The notes beneath the pieces are model-generated. The model was given only the letters and a program-made list of their open reading frames with translations. It was not told the origin of the DNA and did not search any database. From IMG/VR virus record IMGVR_UViG_3300017987_000318, positions 1 through 26,623 of that record: a DNA stretch of 26,623 nucleotides; one strand, 5' to 3'. The translations under genes and the position numbers were made by a program. Below, piece by piece: positions 1-7,828 of the stretch; position 1 is the stretch's first letter, and every line of letters starts with the position of its first letter. This stretch comes from a virus.

Positions 1-40
1 CGTTGCAACACAGTTCCAAACGGAGTTTGATCAGGAGAGG

Positions 41-295
41 GTGCCAATTATTGAGCGTAATCTGCTTGATGCCCTGGATATTCTCAAGCCGGGACACCTT
101 CTAATCTATGCCGGTAAGAACGGGAGGGAAATGATCGATAGCTTCAACCTTCCCGTACCTACTACTGTATTGAGGACGTCTTCCGAAGTTCGTAAAAAGG
201 AAGCTAGAGTGAAGGAGACGGATCCTCATCTCCTTGAACTCCGCAAGCGTCGGAGAGGAAGAGAGACGAAGCGTGCCACAACGCCAGAGAAATAG
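41..295 (+). CDS. Hypothetical protein, 84 aa (possibly 5'-truncated)
   Basis: The product is not recognised. It has a hydrophobic N-terminal half (ALDILKPGHLLIYAG, about residues 11-25) and a strongly basic, charged tail with the run ELRKRRRGRETKR near residues 66-78. GTG at 41 is chosen because AGGAG lies just upstream at 33-37, although the spacing is short. The frame is also open from base 2 to the left edge, so the gene could begin outside the window. It overlaps the next gene by 23 bases, which suggests a cotranscribed, translationally coupled pair. Position upstream of the terminase genes is typical of small accessory proteins of unknown role. Confidence 0.6.
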   Translation: MPIIERNLLDALDILKPGHLLIYAGKNGREMIDSFNLPVPTTVLRTSSEVRKKEARVKETDPHLLELRKRRRGRETKRATTPEK

Positions 296-533
296 TGTTC
301 TACCGACATGTCCTAACTGTGGCAAGCCTGTCGTGAGTGGTAAGGCACGTTGGGCTGATTGCCCACCAACTGATGTCGTACCATACTCGCGTTCCGAACG
401 CCGTATCGTGATAGGACATGTGTATTTTCACGATGATGGTACACTCTGTGACATGTCCATTTTCTCAATAAAGCAACTCCCGAAGCCTGTTTTCCTCCGT
501 CTCGGGGATTCCAAGGTAGATCCAAGGACATGA
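273..533 (+). CDS. Small zinc-ribbon protein
   Basis: The 86-residue product carries CPNCGKPV near residues 12-19 and further single cysteines at about residues 28 and 53 (ADCPP and TLCDM), so a metal-binding knuckle is visible but a full four-cysteine ribbon is not certain. GTG at 273 is preferred over an upstream TTG at 234 because a purine-rich GAGAGGAAGAGAG stretch precedes it and because its first codons (VPQRQR) resemble the start of the small gene at 896. It overlaps the gene at 41-295 in another frame. The function is unknown; small zinc ribbons in phages are often nucleic-acid or protein adaptors, which is inference here. Confidence 0.6.
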   Translation: MPQRQRNSVLPTCPNCGKPVVSGKARWADCPPTDVVPYSRSERRIVIGHVYFHDDGTLCDMSIFSIKQLPKPVFLRLGDSKVDPRT

Positions 534-564
534 TTTATGGTATACCAGCATCGGAGGCAGGCCC

Positions 565-888
565 ATGGCAGACGCTTGTACTCATATAGCGTTGGGCTTC
601 TGCAGATACGCAGACTTCAAGCCCGGCGACTTGGTTGAATTAACCGTATGGGGGTGGGAAGCGGGTCTTGGTGTTAATTATGCCTACACATTTGGAAAGG
701 TCGTCAAGTTCGAGAATGGAATCTTGACGGTTCTCCGTGAGGGTATGAAGGAGCCTCAGAATTTTCATCCATGCTATTGGATAAAGTCCACGGAGAATGA
801 GATTGAACAATTACGCAAGGAACAATATGCAGAGTTCTGGTTGGATCACTGCCCTGATGCTGCAGATGATCTGGCACTGAACGAGTAG
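565..888 (+). CDS. Hypothetical SH3-like protein, 107 aa
   Basis: No family is recognised with certainty. The segment at residues 18-75 begins KPGDLVELTVWG and continues through GKVVKFENGILTVL, which has the alternating pattern of a small beta-barrel of SH3/KOW type. The C-terminus is acidic and helical. A strong GGAGG at 552-556 precedes the ATG with good spacing, which fixes the start. It sits alone in frame between two zinc-ribbon genes and is followed within 7 bases by the 34-residue basic peptide gene. The role is unknown. Confidence 0.65.
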   Translation: MADACTHIALGFCRYADFKPGDLVELTVWGWEAGLGVNYAYTFGKVVKFENGILTVLREGMKEPQNFHPCYWIKSTENEIEQLRKEQYAEFWLDHCPDAADDLALNE

Positions 889-895
889 AGGTATC

Positions 896-1000
896 ATGGC
901 AACCCAACGCCAGAGAATACAAAAGCAGGGTGAGACACGCAGACAGCGTCCCCAGGCCGGTAGACGCAGGCGTAAGCGTGTTCGCGGAAGAAAGCGATAG
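896..1000 (+). CDS. Very small arginine-rich basic peptide, 34 aa
   Basis: Translation gives a 34-residue peptide with 13 arginines and 3 lysines and only one acidic residue. The C-terminal 12 residues (RRRRKRVRGRKR) are almost wholly basic. AGAGG lies a few bases upstream of the ATG, and the gene fits exactly between the stop at 888 and the next ATG at 1007, which supports it being real despite its size. The composition is that of a protamine-like or RNA-binding peptide, so DNA or RNA binding is plausible but inferred. No homologue is recognised. The N-terminus shares a 13-base identical stretch with the start of the gene at 273. Confidence 0.5.
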   Translation: MATQRQRIQKQGETRRQRPQAGRRRRKRVRGRKR

Positions 1001-1006
1001 TGCGAC

Positions 1007-1216
1007 ATGTCTTTCGGAAATCTCGTGAAGAATCACGAGCCTGGGGATTTGGAATGCCCTGGTTGTGAAGAGCAGTTCGGGTATTGCAGCTGTGGAGGTG
1101 TGATACACTGTGAATATCAAGAGACCTTCAGGCGTGATCCACTGACAGGTGAGATGAAGCCTGGAGCCCTATTAGTATTGGAGTGTGATCGCTGTGACGA
1201 ATGCGAAGTCGAGTGA
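1007..1216 (+). CDS. Zinc-ribbon protein, 69 aa
   Basis: The product has two cysteine pairs, CPGC near residues 17-20 and CDRCDEC near residues 60-66, with CSC between them, so it probably binds one or two zinc ions. It is acidic at the C-terminus (CDECEVE). The ATG at 1007 follows the stop of the basic-peptide gene by six bases; the ribosome-binding site is only a weak AAGAAAG. The 3' end overlaps the start of the small terminase gene, suggesting coupling. The function is unknown. A zinc-stabilised adaptor acting with DNA packaging is one possibility from its position only. Confidence 0.65.
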   Translation: MSFGNLVKNHEPGDLECPGCEEQFGYCSCGGVIHCEYQETFRRDPLTGEMKPGALLVLECDRCDECEVE

Positions 1217-1946
1217 GGTAAGCGATGCGCAGGACCGGGAAGCTCCGGAAGCGGTGGAGAAGATTCCTTTGCCGTATCCACCTCCACAGATGGGAGACAA
1301 GGATAATGGGCACCGGAATGCGGATGCGCCTGTTTCGGAAGTGCAAGGAATGCGGGGTGACGGATATCTGGTAGAAGGCAGGCCGGTGTCACCCGACGAT
1401 GTTACACTACCTCCTCGTTTTGATCTCGCTCCAATCCCGCCGGAGAACAAGGATATCGCGAGACGTCCGCGGAAGTTTACTCACCAAGCCAAGCGTAAGA
1501 TCCTCGTCGCGCTCAAAATGGGACACACTCCTGAGACCGCAGCAGACCACGGCGGAATCACGAAGAAGACCCTACTGGATTGGTGGGCCCGCGGTCAGAT
1601 GGCTGGGCCAGACTCCGAAGGTATCGATCTCGAGCTATATGAATTCTCCGAATTGTGTAGACAGGCACGTGCTGGTGGAAAGATGGGGCTCGTCGCTATC
1701 TGTTGGCGGCATGCCCGAGAAGATGGAAGGGTGGCAATCCAACTTCTAGAGAAGCTCTTCCCGGAAGATTATGGAAAGCAGACGACACATAAAGTCACCG
1801 GGAAAGTAGAACACGAGCACACAGCCAAAAGGGTAGACTACTCTGGATTCACTGATGAGGAATTGGATCAAGCAGAGAGCCTCGCCTTGAAAGCCCAAAG
1901 AGAGCGGCTGAAAGAAGAGGCTATCGATGCAGAGATCATTGAATGA
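1185..1946 (+). CDS. terS: Terminase small subunit (TerS), putative
   Basis: TerS recognises phage DNA and delivers it to the large subunit. The call rests on a helix-turn-helix-like segment at about residues 101-137 (KRKILVALKMGHTPETAADH, then a second helix with TKKTLLDWWARG), a helical centre, and a basic-acidic helical C-terminus (ALKAQRERLKEE). The gene sits directly before the large subunit and overlaps it by 20 bases. The first 95 residues are proline-rich and look disordered. Start choice is uncertain: GTG at 1185 lies too close to GGAG (1180-1183), GTG at 1194 is better spaced, and GTG at 1386 would remove the disordered part. The family is diverse, so the call depends partly on position. 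Confidence 0.75.
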   Translation: MIAVTNAKSSEVSDAQDREAPEAVEKIPLPYPPPQMGDKDNGHRNADAPVSEVQGMRGDGYLVEGRPVSPDDVTLPPRFDLAPIPPENKDIARRPRKFTHQAKRKILVALKMGHTPETAADHGGITKKTLLDWWARGQMAGPDSEGIDLELYEFSELCRQARAGGKMGLVAICWRHAREDGRVAIQLLEKLFPEDYGKQTTHKVTGKVEHEHTAKRVDYSGFTDEELDQAESLALKAQRERLKEEAIDAEIIE

Positions 1947-3636
1947 CGATCCGACCCTCGAAGAGATAAAAGAGCTAGGACCTCTTCCAAAGAAACCCAG
2001 AGCCCGCAGAAAGCGGGAAATCACCGATACAAAAGTTGAGGCCTTTGATCGTATCCTAGATCTGGACTCCATACGTGCGGAAAAGTCTTCTCGCCATCTC
2101 ATTACGTTTATCGAGAATGCTTGGCATGTCATAGAGCCGGAGAATCCGTTCGTCAGCAACTGGCATATAGGCTATATCTGCGAGGCTTTGGAAGCTCTCG
2201 CTGTAGGCCAGATCAAAGACCTATTGATCAACGTTCCTCCGCGGCATACCAAGTCCATGGTATCAACAGTCATGTTCCAACCGTGGGTCTGGACGAAGTG
2301 GCCACACCTCAGATGGATCTACTCTTCTTATTCCGCAACCCTTTCGCTCAAGCACTCCGGGTATGCAAAGAAGGTGATGCAGTCTAGGTGGTACAGAAGA
2401 CACTTTGGGCACATGTACACGATCACCTCTGAGGCTATCAAGGAAATCGAAAACGACAAGATGGGATACCGCCTCACGACATCCGTTGGTGGTATGGCGA
2501 CCGGTCGTGGTGGTGACATCATCGTAGTGGACGACCCACACAACGTTCGTGAAGCCCACTCGGAGATCAAAAGGGAGGGCGTACTCATTTGGTGGGATCA
2601 AGTAATGTCGACCCGTGCCGAGGGTGATCCTAGGAATCTTCGCCGGATGATCATTATGCAGCGTGTTCATGATCGTGATCTATCTGGACATGTGCTTGAA
2701 CAAGGAGGATGGACGCATCTTTGTCTTCCAATGGAGTTCGTGAAGAAGAGTCGATGCATCGTCCCGGATCTCGGTTTGACTGATCCTCGTGAGAAGGATG
2801 GAGAGCTTCTCAATCCAAAGCGTTTCGATCAAGAGTGGGTCGATAAACAGAAAGGCGCGAACGTATCCGGCAAGAACCCCAAGCTCAATCGCAAGATGGA
2901 TTCCTGGTCCTACGCAGGACAGTTCCAACAAGATCCCGTACCCCTTGAGGGTGGTATGGCGAAGAGAAAGTGGTTCGAGGATGCATTCTACAAAGACGAT
3001 CCGATGGAGATCTATGAGAGAGCATACAAGATCTTCACGTCATGGGATATGAGCTTCAAGGATGAGGAAGAAGCCAGTACCGATACCTCTTATGTCGTCG
3101 GCACAGTGTGGGCACAGATTGGTTTGTATCTCTATCTCATTCATATGTTCCGTGCGCAAATTGGTTTCAACGACACGCTCAAGGCTTTCATCAAGGTCCA
3201 CCAAGATTTCCCGAAGGCGCAAGAGAAGCTCGTAGAGGATCGCGCCAATGGTACCGCAATTATGGCGACGATGCGCAAGAAAGTCGCTGGTATCATCGCG
3301 GTCGACACAGGGAACGAACCGAAGACTGCTCGCTATGGCTCTGTTCTCTGGTTGATCGAAGCTGGTAATGTACGTCTTCCTGATCCAGAGATGTATTCTT
3401 GGGTCGAACTTGTTTTGGATGAAGCTTGTAGATTCCCGAAAGCATCTAGAGATGATATAGTTGACTCCATGACGCATGCACTGATACGCTATGCTGCATT
3501 CCAAATAGATCCTGATGCTTTCCCGACTGGTGTCGGCTTCGAGAATAGATTCCAACACGAGACTGGATGGTCTCCTGAAGATAGCTATACTACCCGAAAA
3601 GATGTCATGGGTAGTTGGGGGGTCCGCCGTAGGTAG
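1927..3636 (+). CDS. terL: Terminase large subunit (TerL), ATPase-nuclease
   Basis: This is the DNA-packaging motor and headful or site-specific nuclease, acting at the portal. The 569-residue length is normal. The ATPase domain shows a Walker A variant VPPRHTKSM at 103-111, Walker B DIIVVDDPH at 197-205, and a coupling motif MIIMQRVHDRDLSG at 241-254. The RNase H-like nuclease domain shows acidic residues in TSWDMSF (D374), VEDRANG (E437/D438) and DDIVDSMTHAL (D509/D510/D513). The adenine-binding region precedes Walker A, as in Terminase_6-type proteins. ATG at 1927 is preceded by GAAGAGG and overlaps the TerS stop. All key residues are present, so the protein should be active. Confidence 0.96.
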   Translation: MQRSLNDDPTLEEIKELGPLPKKPRARRKREITDTKVEAFDRILDLDSIRAEKSSRHLITFIENAWHVIEPENPFVSNWHIGYICEALEALAVGQIKDLLINVPPRHTKSMVSTVMFQPWVWTKWPHLRWIYSSYSATLSLKHSGYAKKVMQSRWYRRHFGHMYTITSEAIKEIENDKMGYRLTTSVGGMATGRGGDIIVVDDPHNVREAHSEIKREGVLIWWDQVMSTRAEGDPRNLRRMIIMQRVHDRDLSGHVLEQGGWTHLCLPMEFVKKSRCIVPDLGLTDPREKDGELLNPKRFDQEWVDKQKGANVSGKNPKLNRKMDSWSYAGQFQQDPVPLEGGMAKRKWFEDAFYKDDPMEIYERAYKIFTSWDMSFKDEEEASTDTSYVVGTVWAQIGLYLYLIHMFRAQIGFNDTLKAFIKVHQDFPKAQEKLVEDRANGTAIMATMRKKVAGIIAVDTGNEPKTARYGSVLWLIEAGNVRLPDPEMYSWVELVLDEACRFPKASRDDIVDSMTHALIRYAAFQIDPDAFPTGVGFENRFQHETGWSPEDSYTTRKDVMGSWGVRRR

Positions 3637-3647
3637 AACAGGTTTGT

Positions 3648-4010
3648 ATGAAACACAAGAGGAAAAGACCGAAAGCCCGCCGCGCCGGTTGCCTTATGTG
3701 TAAGCCTCACAAACTTACCGGAGAGAAGAAAGTGAAGGAGCTTCCCCAATCTGAACTCCCCCCACGTCACCGTTCCAAGAAGAAAACACGGAAATGGTGT
3801 AAAGGGAAAGTGGGAATTTCCCACGAGCCTGCGTGGGTTCCTAGCGAAAGCTATGGTTGGCTCTCCGTAATGCGCCCGAATTACGAATACGAACATCAGG
3901 TTTACAAATGCCGGAACTGTGGTAAGATCCTAGATTGGCGGACGCTTCACAAGGTCTGCGGAAAGGTCCACAACAGCTGGCATGGCTGCGAAGAAGGAAA
4001 AGAGACGTAA
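3648..4010 (+). CDS. Basic zinc-ribbon protein, 120 aa
   Basis: The N-terminus is strongly basic and contains RRAGCLMCKPHK at about residues 11-22, a CxxC motif in a lysine/arginine setting that I recall from short uncharacterised phage proteins. A second cysteine set, CRNCG near residues 92-96 and later CGK and HGCEE, suggests a zinc ribbon in the C-terminal third. The middle is lysine-rich. It follows TerL by 11 bases, with only a weak AGG before the ATG, so coupling to TerL is likely. It overlaps the next gene by 29 bases. The function is unknown; nucleic-acid binding is inferred from charge and cysteines. Confidence 0.7.
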   Translation: MKHKRKRPKARRAGCLMCKPHKLTGEKKVKELPQSELPPRHRSKKKTRKWCKGKVGISHEPAWVPSESYGWLSVMRPNYEYEHQVYKCRNCGKILDWRTLHKVCGKVHNSWHGCEEGKET

Positions 4011-4272
4011 GGGGAGCAAAGTAAACCGTTCCCAAAATGGGAACGTTTGCACCCATAGTGGGCATAATGAGTACTACATTTGCTCACGTTGCGGACAGTG
4101 CTATCCTTGTTGCCATCAGATAATCATTCACCGCCAGGAGAAAGCCGGTGTGTCGTGCTGGTGGAAGTGTCGAGATGGCTTTGAGAAACCGGCCTACCTT
4201 GATCATGGGCAGTTCAAGCCTCTCTCTCACAAGCTCTCCTCGAAAGGGATACCATGGGAAAACTTCGTATAG
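3982..4272 (+). CDS. Zinc-ribbon protein, 96 aa
   Basis: A basic N-terminus (MAAKKEKRRKGSK) is followed by a cysteine-histidine cluster at about residues 23-59: one Cys with His, CSRCGQCYPCCH, then CWWKC. Seven cysteines in 96 residues indicate one or two bound metals. It begins inside the 3' end of the preceding zinc-ribbon gene and its own 3' end overlaps the SLOG gene by 19 bases, so the three form a coupled chain. No ribosome-binding site better than a weak purine stretch is seen. The exact function is not recognised. Confidence 0.65.
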   Translation: MAAKKEKRRKGSKVNRSQNGNVCTHSGHNEYYICSRCGQCYPCCHQIIIHRQEKAGVSCWWKCRDGFEKPAYLDHGQFKPLSHKLSSKGIPWENFV

Positions 4273-4661
4273 GAATCGTTGGGTCCAGAAATTTCGGTGA
4301 CCTCTCCCGAGTCTCGAGTCTCGTAGAAGCTCTGCATGAGGCCTACGGCGATGGGATTGTCATTGTCTCTGGTGGAGCCCGTGGTGTTGACAAGACTGCA
4401 GTCGACACCGCTAAACGCTTGAAAATAGAGTACAAAGAGCACCTACCCGATCCAAATGTCAAGCCATTTGTCAAGGCTGCGAATGATCGAAACACGAAGA
4501 TCGTCGAGGATTCGGACAAGATTTACGCCTTCTGGTCCGTAAATAAAGAATCCACTGGCACCGTTGACACCATGTATAAAGCATTGATGGCTGGGAAGTT
4601 AGAGATTGTCTACACCCCGAAAGGCGTCCTCAGAAATACCTATAATCAGCAGAATCAGTAG
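4254..4661 (+). CDS. SLOG-domain protein (YspA/DUF2493-like)
   Basis: The 135-residue protein is a Rossmann-like SLOG domain. Visible motifs are GIVGSRNF at residues 7-14, VSGGARGVDKTA at 38-49, RNTKIVEDSDKIYAFW at 79-94 and STGTVDTMYKAL at 100-111, in the order expected for the YspA/DUF2493 branch related to DprA. SLOG proteins bind nucleotides, nucleotide-derived ligands or nucleic acid. Which one applies here is not visible. GAAAGGG precedes the ATG. It is the last gene of the packaging cluster, before a terminator-like hairpin and a new promoter. It is not a known virion component, so a role in infection such as ligand binding or counter-defence is possible but speculative. Confidence 0.85.
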   Translation: MGKLRIGIVGSRNFGDLSRVSSLVEALHEAYGDGIVIVSGGARGVDKTAVDTAKRLKIEYKEHLPDPNVKPFVKAANDRNTKIVEDSDKIYAFWSVNKESTGTVDTMYKALMAGKLEIVYTPKGVLRNTYNQQNQ

Positions 4662-4665
4662 CATA

Positions 4666-4686
4666 GGGGTTAACTCCATATTTTTT
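4666..4686 (+). terminator. Weak intrinsic terminator candidate
   Basis: GGGG (4666-4669) can pair with CTCC (4674-4677), one pair being G-U, around a TTAA loop. Six T residues follow at 4681-4686. The four-pair stem is weak, so termination may be partial. It lies just after the SLOG gene and 22 bases before a promoter-like -35 box. Confidence 0.35.
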
Positions 4687-4708
4687 GCGTATTTCTGGAA
4701 ATAGCATC

Positions 4709-4736
4709 TTGACAAACGTGGTAGTTTTCCTACATT
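4709..4736 (+). promoter_or_regulatory. Sigma70-like promoter upstream of portal
   Basis: A perfect -35 hexamer TTGACA at 4709-4714 is followed after 16 bases by TACATT (4731-4736), a four-of-six match to TATAAT. Transcription would start about 4743, leaving a short leader to the portal ATG at 4758. The ten bases TCTTGACAAA recur at the second promoter near 7829. An inverted repeat GGTAG (4720-4724) and CTACC (4737-4741) flanks the -10 box and could be an operator. Confidence 0.45.
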
Positions 4737-4757
4737 CTACCGTGGGGAGAACACCAC

Positions 4758-6320
4758 ATGCCAAGCACTACTCCTATTTTGAAGTCGGCCAGGGAATACC
4801 TGGATCCTAAAGACTACGAGACCTACCTAGAAAAGCAATCCGAGTTCATGCGCGACCTCGGTACTGGCTACGATATGAGCCAGGTCGCCAAGCGAATACC
4901 TCGTGCTGCTCATTTCAGGGATGTTGGTGCTCCTGGTCTTAGAATCTATTCAGGGTTTCTCGAGGAGGAATTCCTTCCTGAACTCCGCGGGCATCTTGCT
5001 GCGCGTGTCTATCAAGAGATGCGTGACAATGATCCGACTGTCGGCGCGATGCTCTACGTTATGGAGCACCTTATTGGTAACGCGACCTTGAATGTGCTAA
5101 CCGATGATACCTCTCCGCAGGGCGAGAAGGCGCGCATGCTGGTTGAAACCTCTATCAACGACATGATCCACCCATGGAACCATGTCTTCTCTGAGATCCT
5201 CACGTTTCTGCCGTTCGGTTATTCGTACATGGAGGTGACGCTGAAGCATCGTAGGGGTCACCACAGAGATCCGAATAAGGATTCTCAATACAACGATGGT
5301 TTGATCGGTTGGAGCAAGATGGCGCTCCGCGGCCAAGATACTACGTATCGGTGGCACATGGACGAGACCATGAATGTAGTTGCTCTTGAGCAACTGCCGC
5401 CACCGCATTTCATAAATACCCTGGTACCAAGGGAGAAAGCTCTTCACTTCACGATCCGTCCGTACAAGTCGAATCCTGAAGGGCGCTCCATCCTACGCAA
5501 TGCATACAGACCTTGGTTCTTCATGAAAAGGATCGAAGAGATCGAAGCCATCGCCGTTGAGCGTGAACTCAATGGTATGCCTGTATTGCAGCCTCCTGAG
5601 GGATATAACCTATGGAACACGAAAGATCCAGTTGCTCAAACCCTGTTGACCCGCGCAGAGGAACTGGTGAGGAACATTCGACAGGATATGCATCAAGGTG
5701 TCGTGCTCCCATTCGGATGGACATTGACTCTTCTGAGTGCGACCGGCCAAAGATCTCTCGACACATCGATCATCATCAACCGTTACGCACAGCGCATCGC
5801 TACTGTAGCTCTTGCGGATATGCTTCTTATTGGGCAGGAACGTGTTGGTTCGTTTGCTCTCGTTGCGGCGAAAGTGAGTTTGTTCAGCAAGGCACTTAGA
5901 TCCGTGGCAAATGTTATCGAAGGTGAATTCAATCGACACGCCATTCCTAGACTGCTCCGAATGAATGGGATGCGTACAGAGAAGACGCCGTACATTAGAT
6001 TCGGTCCGATCGATACTCCAGATCTCAAGTCACTCGCAGAATATGTGAACAAGCTCGTTGGGAACAATGTATTGACTCCCGACCAGAACCTCGAGAGACA
6101 CATGAGGGAGATTGCATCATTTCCAATACGAATCGATCCTAGAGAGACATTACCAGCGATTGGTGACGTGATGGATCCTTCAGACGATGATGATCCACAT
6201 GATCAGCCAAATGTCGGTGCCCGTCCGGGACCGGCGGAGGACGCTTTCTCTGATCAGCCGAAGAAAAAGCCGGGGGAGGAACAACAAGCATTCCCACCTG
6301 AGGGAGGGGAGACAGCATAA
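4758..6320 (+). CDS. Portal protein (DUF935-like)
   Basis: The portal forms the dodecameric ring at one capsid vertex through which DNA is packaged and to which the connector binds. The 520-residue length fits. Recognisable features are LTFLPFGYSYMEV near residues 148-160, PEGRSILRNAYRPWFFMKR near 240-258 followed by IEEIEAIAVERELNGMPV, and a helical region near 340-410, as in DUF935/Mu gp29-type portals. The final 50 residues are acidic, proline-rich and probably disordered. GGGGAG precedes the ATG. The stop overlaps the next start in TAATG at 6318-6322, so the protease gene is probably coupled to it. Confidence 0.9.
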   Translation: MPSTTPILKSAREYLDPKDYETYLEKQSEFMRDLGTGYDMSQVAKRIPRAAHFRDVGAPGLRIYSGFLEEEFLPELRGHLAARVYQEMRDNDPTVGAMLYVMEHLIGNATLNVLTDDTSPQGEKARMLVETSINDMIHPWNHVFSEILTFLPFGYSYMEVTLKHRRGHHRDPNKDSQYNDGLIGWSKMALRGQDTTYRWHMDETMNVVALEQLPPPHFINTLVPREKALHFTIRPYKSNPEGRSILRNAYRPWFFMKRIEEIEAIAVERELNGMPVLQPPEGYNLWNTKDPVAQTLLTRAEELVRNIRQDMHQGVVLPFGWTLTLLSATGQRSLDTSIIINRYAQRIATVALADMLLIGQERVGSFALVAAKVSLFSKALRSVANVIEGEFNRHAIPRLLRMNGMRTEKTPYIRFGPIDTPDLKSLAEYVNKLVGNNVLTPDQNLERHMREIASFPIRIDPRETLPAIGDVMDPSDDDDPHDQPNVGARPGPAEDAFSDQPKKKPGEEQQAFPPEGGETA

Positions 6321-7813
6321 TGTCTGAATTCCACTCGGCGTTTCACCAGAAAGCAAAGGAACTCATTCCGGAGTTCTTGTACGAGCAGATCAAGTCTGCC
6401 GCCATCCCTATGTCGGGGGCACAGGCCAGATGGAAGATGTCTGGCCCGTCTATCTTCGAGAAGATCGCGATCCCTCAGCTTAGGCCGGAACGCTTGAAGA
6501 ACCTAAAGGATAAGGAACTCAAAACAATTCTTTCTCGGCTCAATAGGATATTTGTGACTGCGAAGCGGACGAAAGAAGACACATCAGCCTTCCTTAAGGC
6601 TAGCAATTGGGTGGTACAAGAGATGCGTGAACGAAAACTTTCTATCGATACGAAGCTGGCTGTTATCCAGGAGTACATCGGGAAGACTGACGACGAAGTC
6701 GAGAAGACACTCCAGGGTGAAATTATGCGCGATGCTCCAATGAGCGATCGAGGCTACACTGTAGAAGAGACGCTTCAGATGGTTTCGGAGAATGGTAAGT
6801 TCACCTTGGAACAGGCGAACTATATCGATCGCGCTCCGGATGGCCACACTACTTGCTCCGGTTGCCGTTTCTTCATGCGCTCCATGGGTGAGGCGGGGAC
6901 ATGTCAAGTCGTGGACGGCGATCCCATTTACTGGTTTGCCAAGTGCGATCTCAACATCTGCGCGAAGTATCTATCTGAGTTCAGGTTCCGTCTTGCGCAG
7001 GAGCTTATCCATTCTGAATTGATGGACCAAGCTCTCGGTCTACACAAAGCATCCGAGATGGGAAATGATGATGACGAAAATACTGATCCTAAAAAGCCAG
7101 TGATGGAACTCGTCAAGGCCAAGATCCGCAAGCGTATTCGTCCTACTGCTAGTGGAAAATGGGAAGTAACTGATGATTCTGGGCAGAAAGTTCTTGGAAC
7201 ACACGACAAGCGTTCCGATGCGATTCGCCAACTCGCTGCTATCGAGTCCTCGAAGCTCAAACGGCAAGGTGAGGAAACTGTGAAGCAGAAAGTGAAAGCC
7301 AAGCTGGAGCGTGAAACCAACAAACTTGACAAGAAATGTGGGGGAAAGGTGGATAAAGGACAGCCCACACTTGGGCAGGTTCACCAACCAGGTAGTGGGA
7401 AGGACGAGGATGAGGAAGACGACGAAATAAAGAAAGAAGATGTCTGGTTCAACGTCCCAATCGCGAAAATCGACAAGAAAAAGCAAAAAATTTACGGAAT
7501 CGTTCTCGAGCCAGAAGAGACCGACACTCAAGATGATACGGTGAGTGCAGAAGAGATCGAAAAAGCTGCGGAGAGCTTCATGCTCCGTTCTCGCCGGATT
7601 GGTCTGCGTCATCGTAAAGTCGCGGAAGGTGTTGAGTTGACAGATAGTTACGTGACACAAGGGCGTACCAAGCTCGGTCCAAAAAGCTTGAAGGTCGGCA
7701 CCTGGATCATTGGGGTGAAGGTGAAAGATCCTGCACTCTGGGCCGGAGTTGAACGTGGTGAGTACAACGGATTCAGCGTTGGAGGGCACGGAACTCGCAG
7801 AAAAAATGCCTGA
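6320..7813 (+). CDS. Multidomain capsid maturation protease (XkdF-like) with HiPIP-like cluster
   Basis: The 497-residue protein has four parts. The N-terminal 170 residues are helical and unassigned. Residues 175-215 hold C179, C182, C195 and C209, spaced C-x2-C-x12-C-x13-C with CxFF and CQVV-x-G features like high-potential iron-sulphur proteins. Residues 268-312 form a small basic repeat-like domain (SGKWEVTDDSGQKVLGTHD). An acidic linker leads to residues 374-497, an XkdF-type prohead protease: IYGIVLEPEETDTQDDTVSA, H431 and GFSVGG with S486, the likely catalytic pair. XkdF-like proteases cleave scaffold and capsid proteins in the prohead. The protein stops right after GFSVGGHGTRRKNA, whereas relatives usually continue to an EVSLV segment, found here in the next ORF. 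Confidence 0.82.
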   Translation: MSEFHSAFHQKAKELIPEFLYEQIKSAAIPMSGAQARWKMSGPSIFEKIAIPQLRPERLKNLKDKELKTILSRLNRIFVTAKRTKEDTSAFLKASNWVVQEMRERKLSIDTKLAVIQEYIGKTDDEVEKTLQGEIMRDAPMSDRGYTVEETLQMVSENGKFTLEQANYIDRAPDGHTTCSGCRFFMRSMGEAGTCQVVDGDPIYWFAKCDLNICAKYLSEFRFRLAQELIHSELMDQALGLHKASEMGNDDDENTDPKKPVMELVKAKIRKRIRPTASGKWEVTDDSGQKVLGTHDKRSDAIRQLAAIESSKLKRQGEETVKQKVKAKLERETNKLDKKCGGKVDKGQPTLGQVHQPGSGKDEDEEDDEIKKEDVWFNVPIAKIDKKKQKIYGIVLEPEETDTQDDTVSAEEIEKAAESFMLRSRRIGLRHRKVAEGVELTDSYVTQGRTKLGPKSLKVGTWIIGVKVKDPALWAGVERGEYNGFSVGGHGTRRKNA

Positions 7814-7828
7814 TCTGGGAAAATCCTC

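Noticed and set aside
1-30. End of an upstream gene stopping at TGA 28-30
   Set aside because: Only nine codons are visible and nothing identifies them. A real gene could end there, but it cannot be supported.
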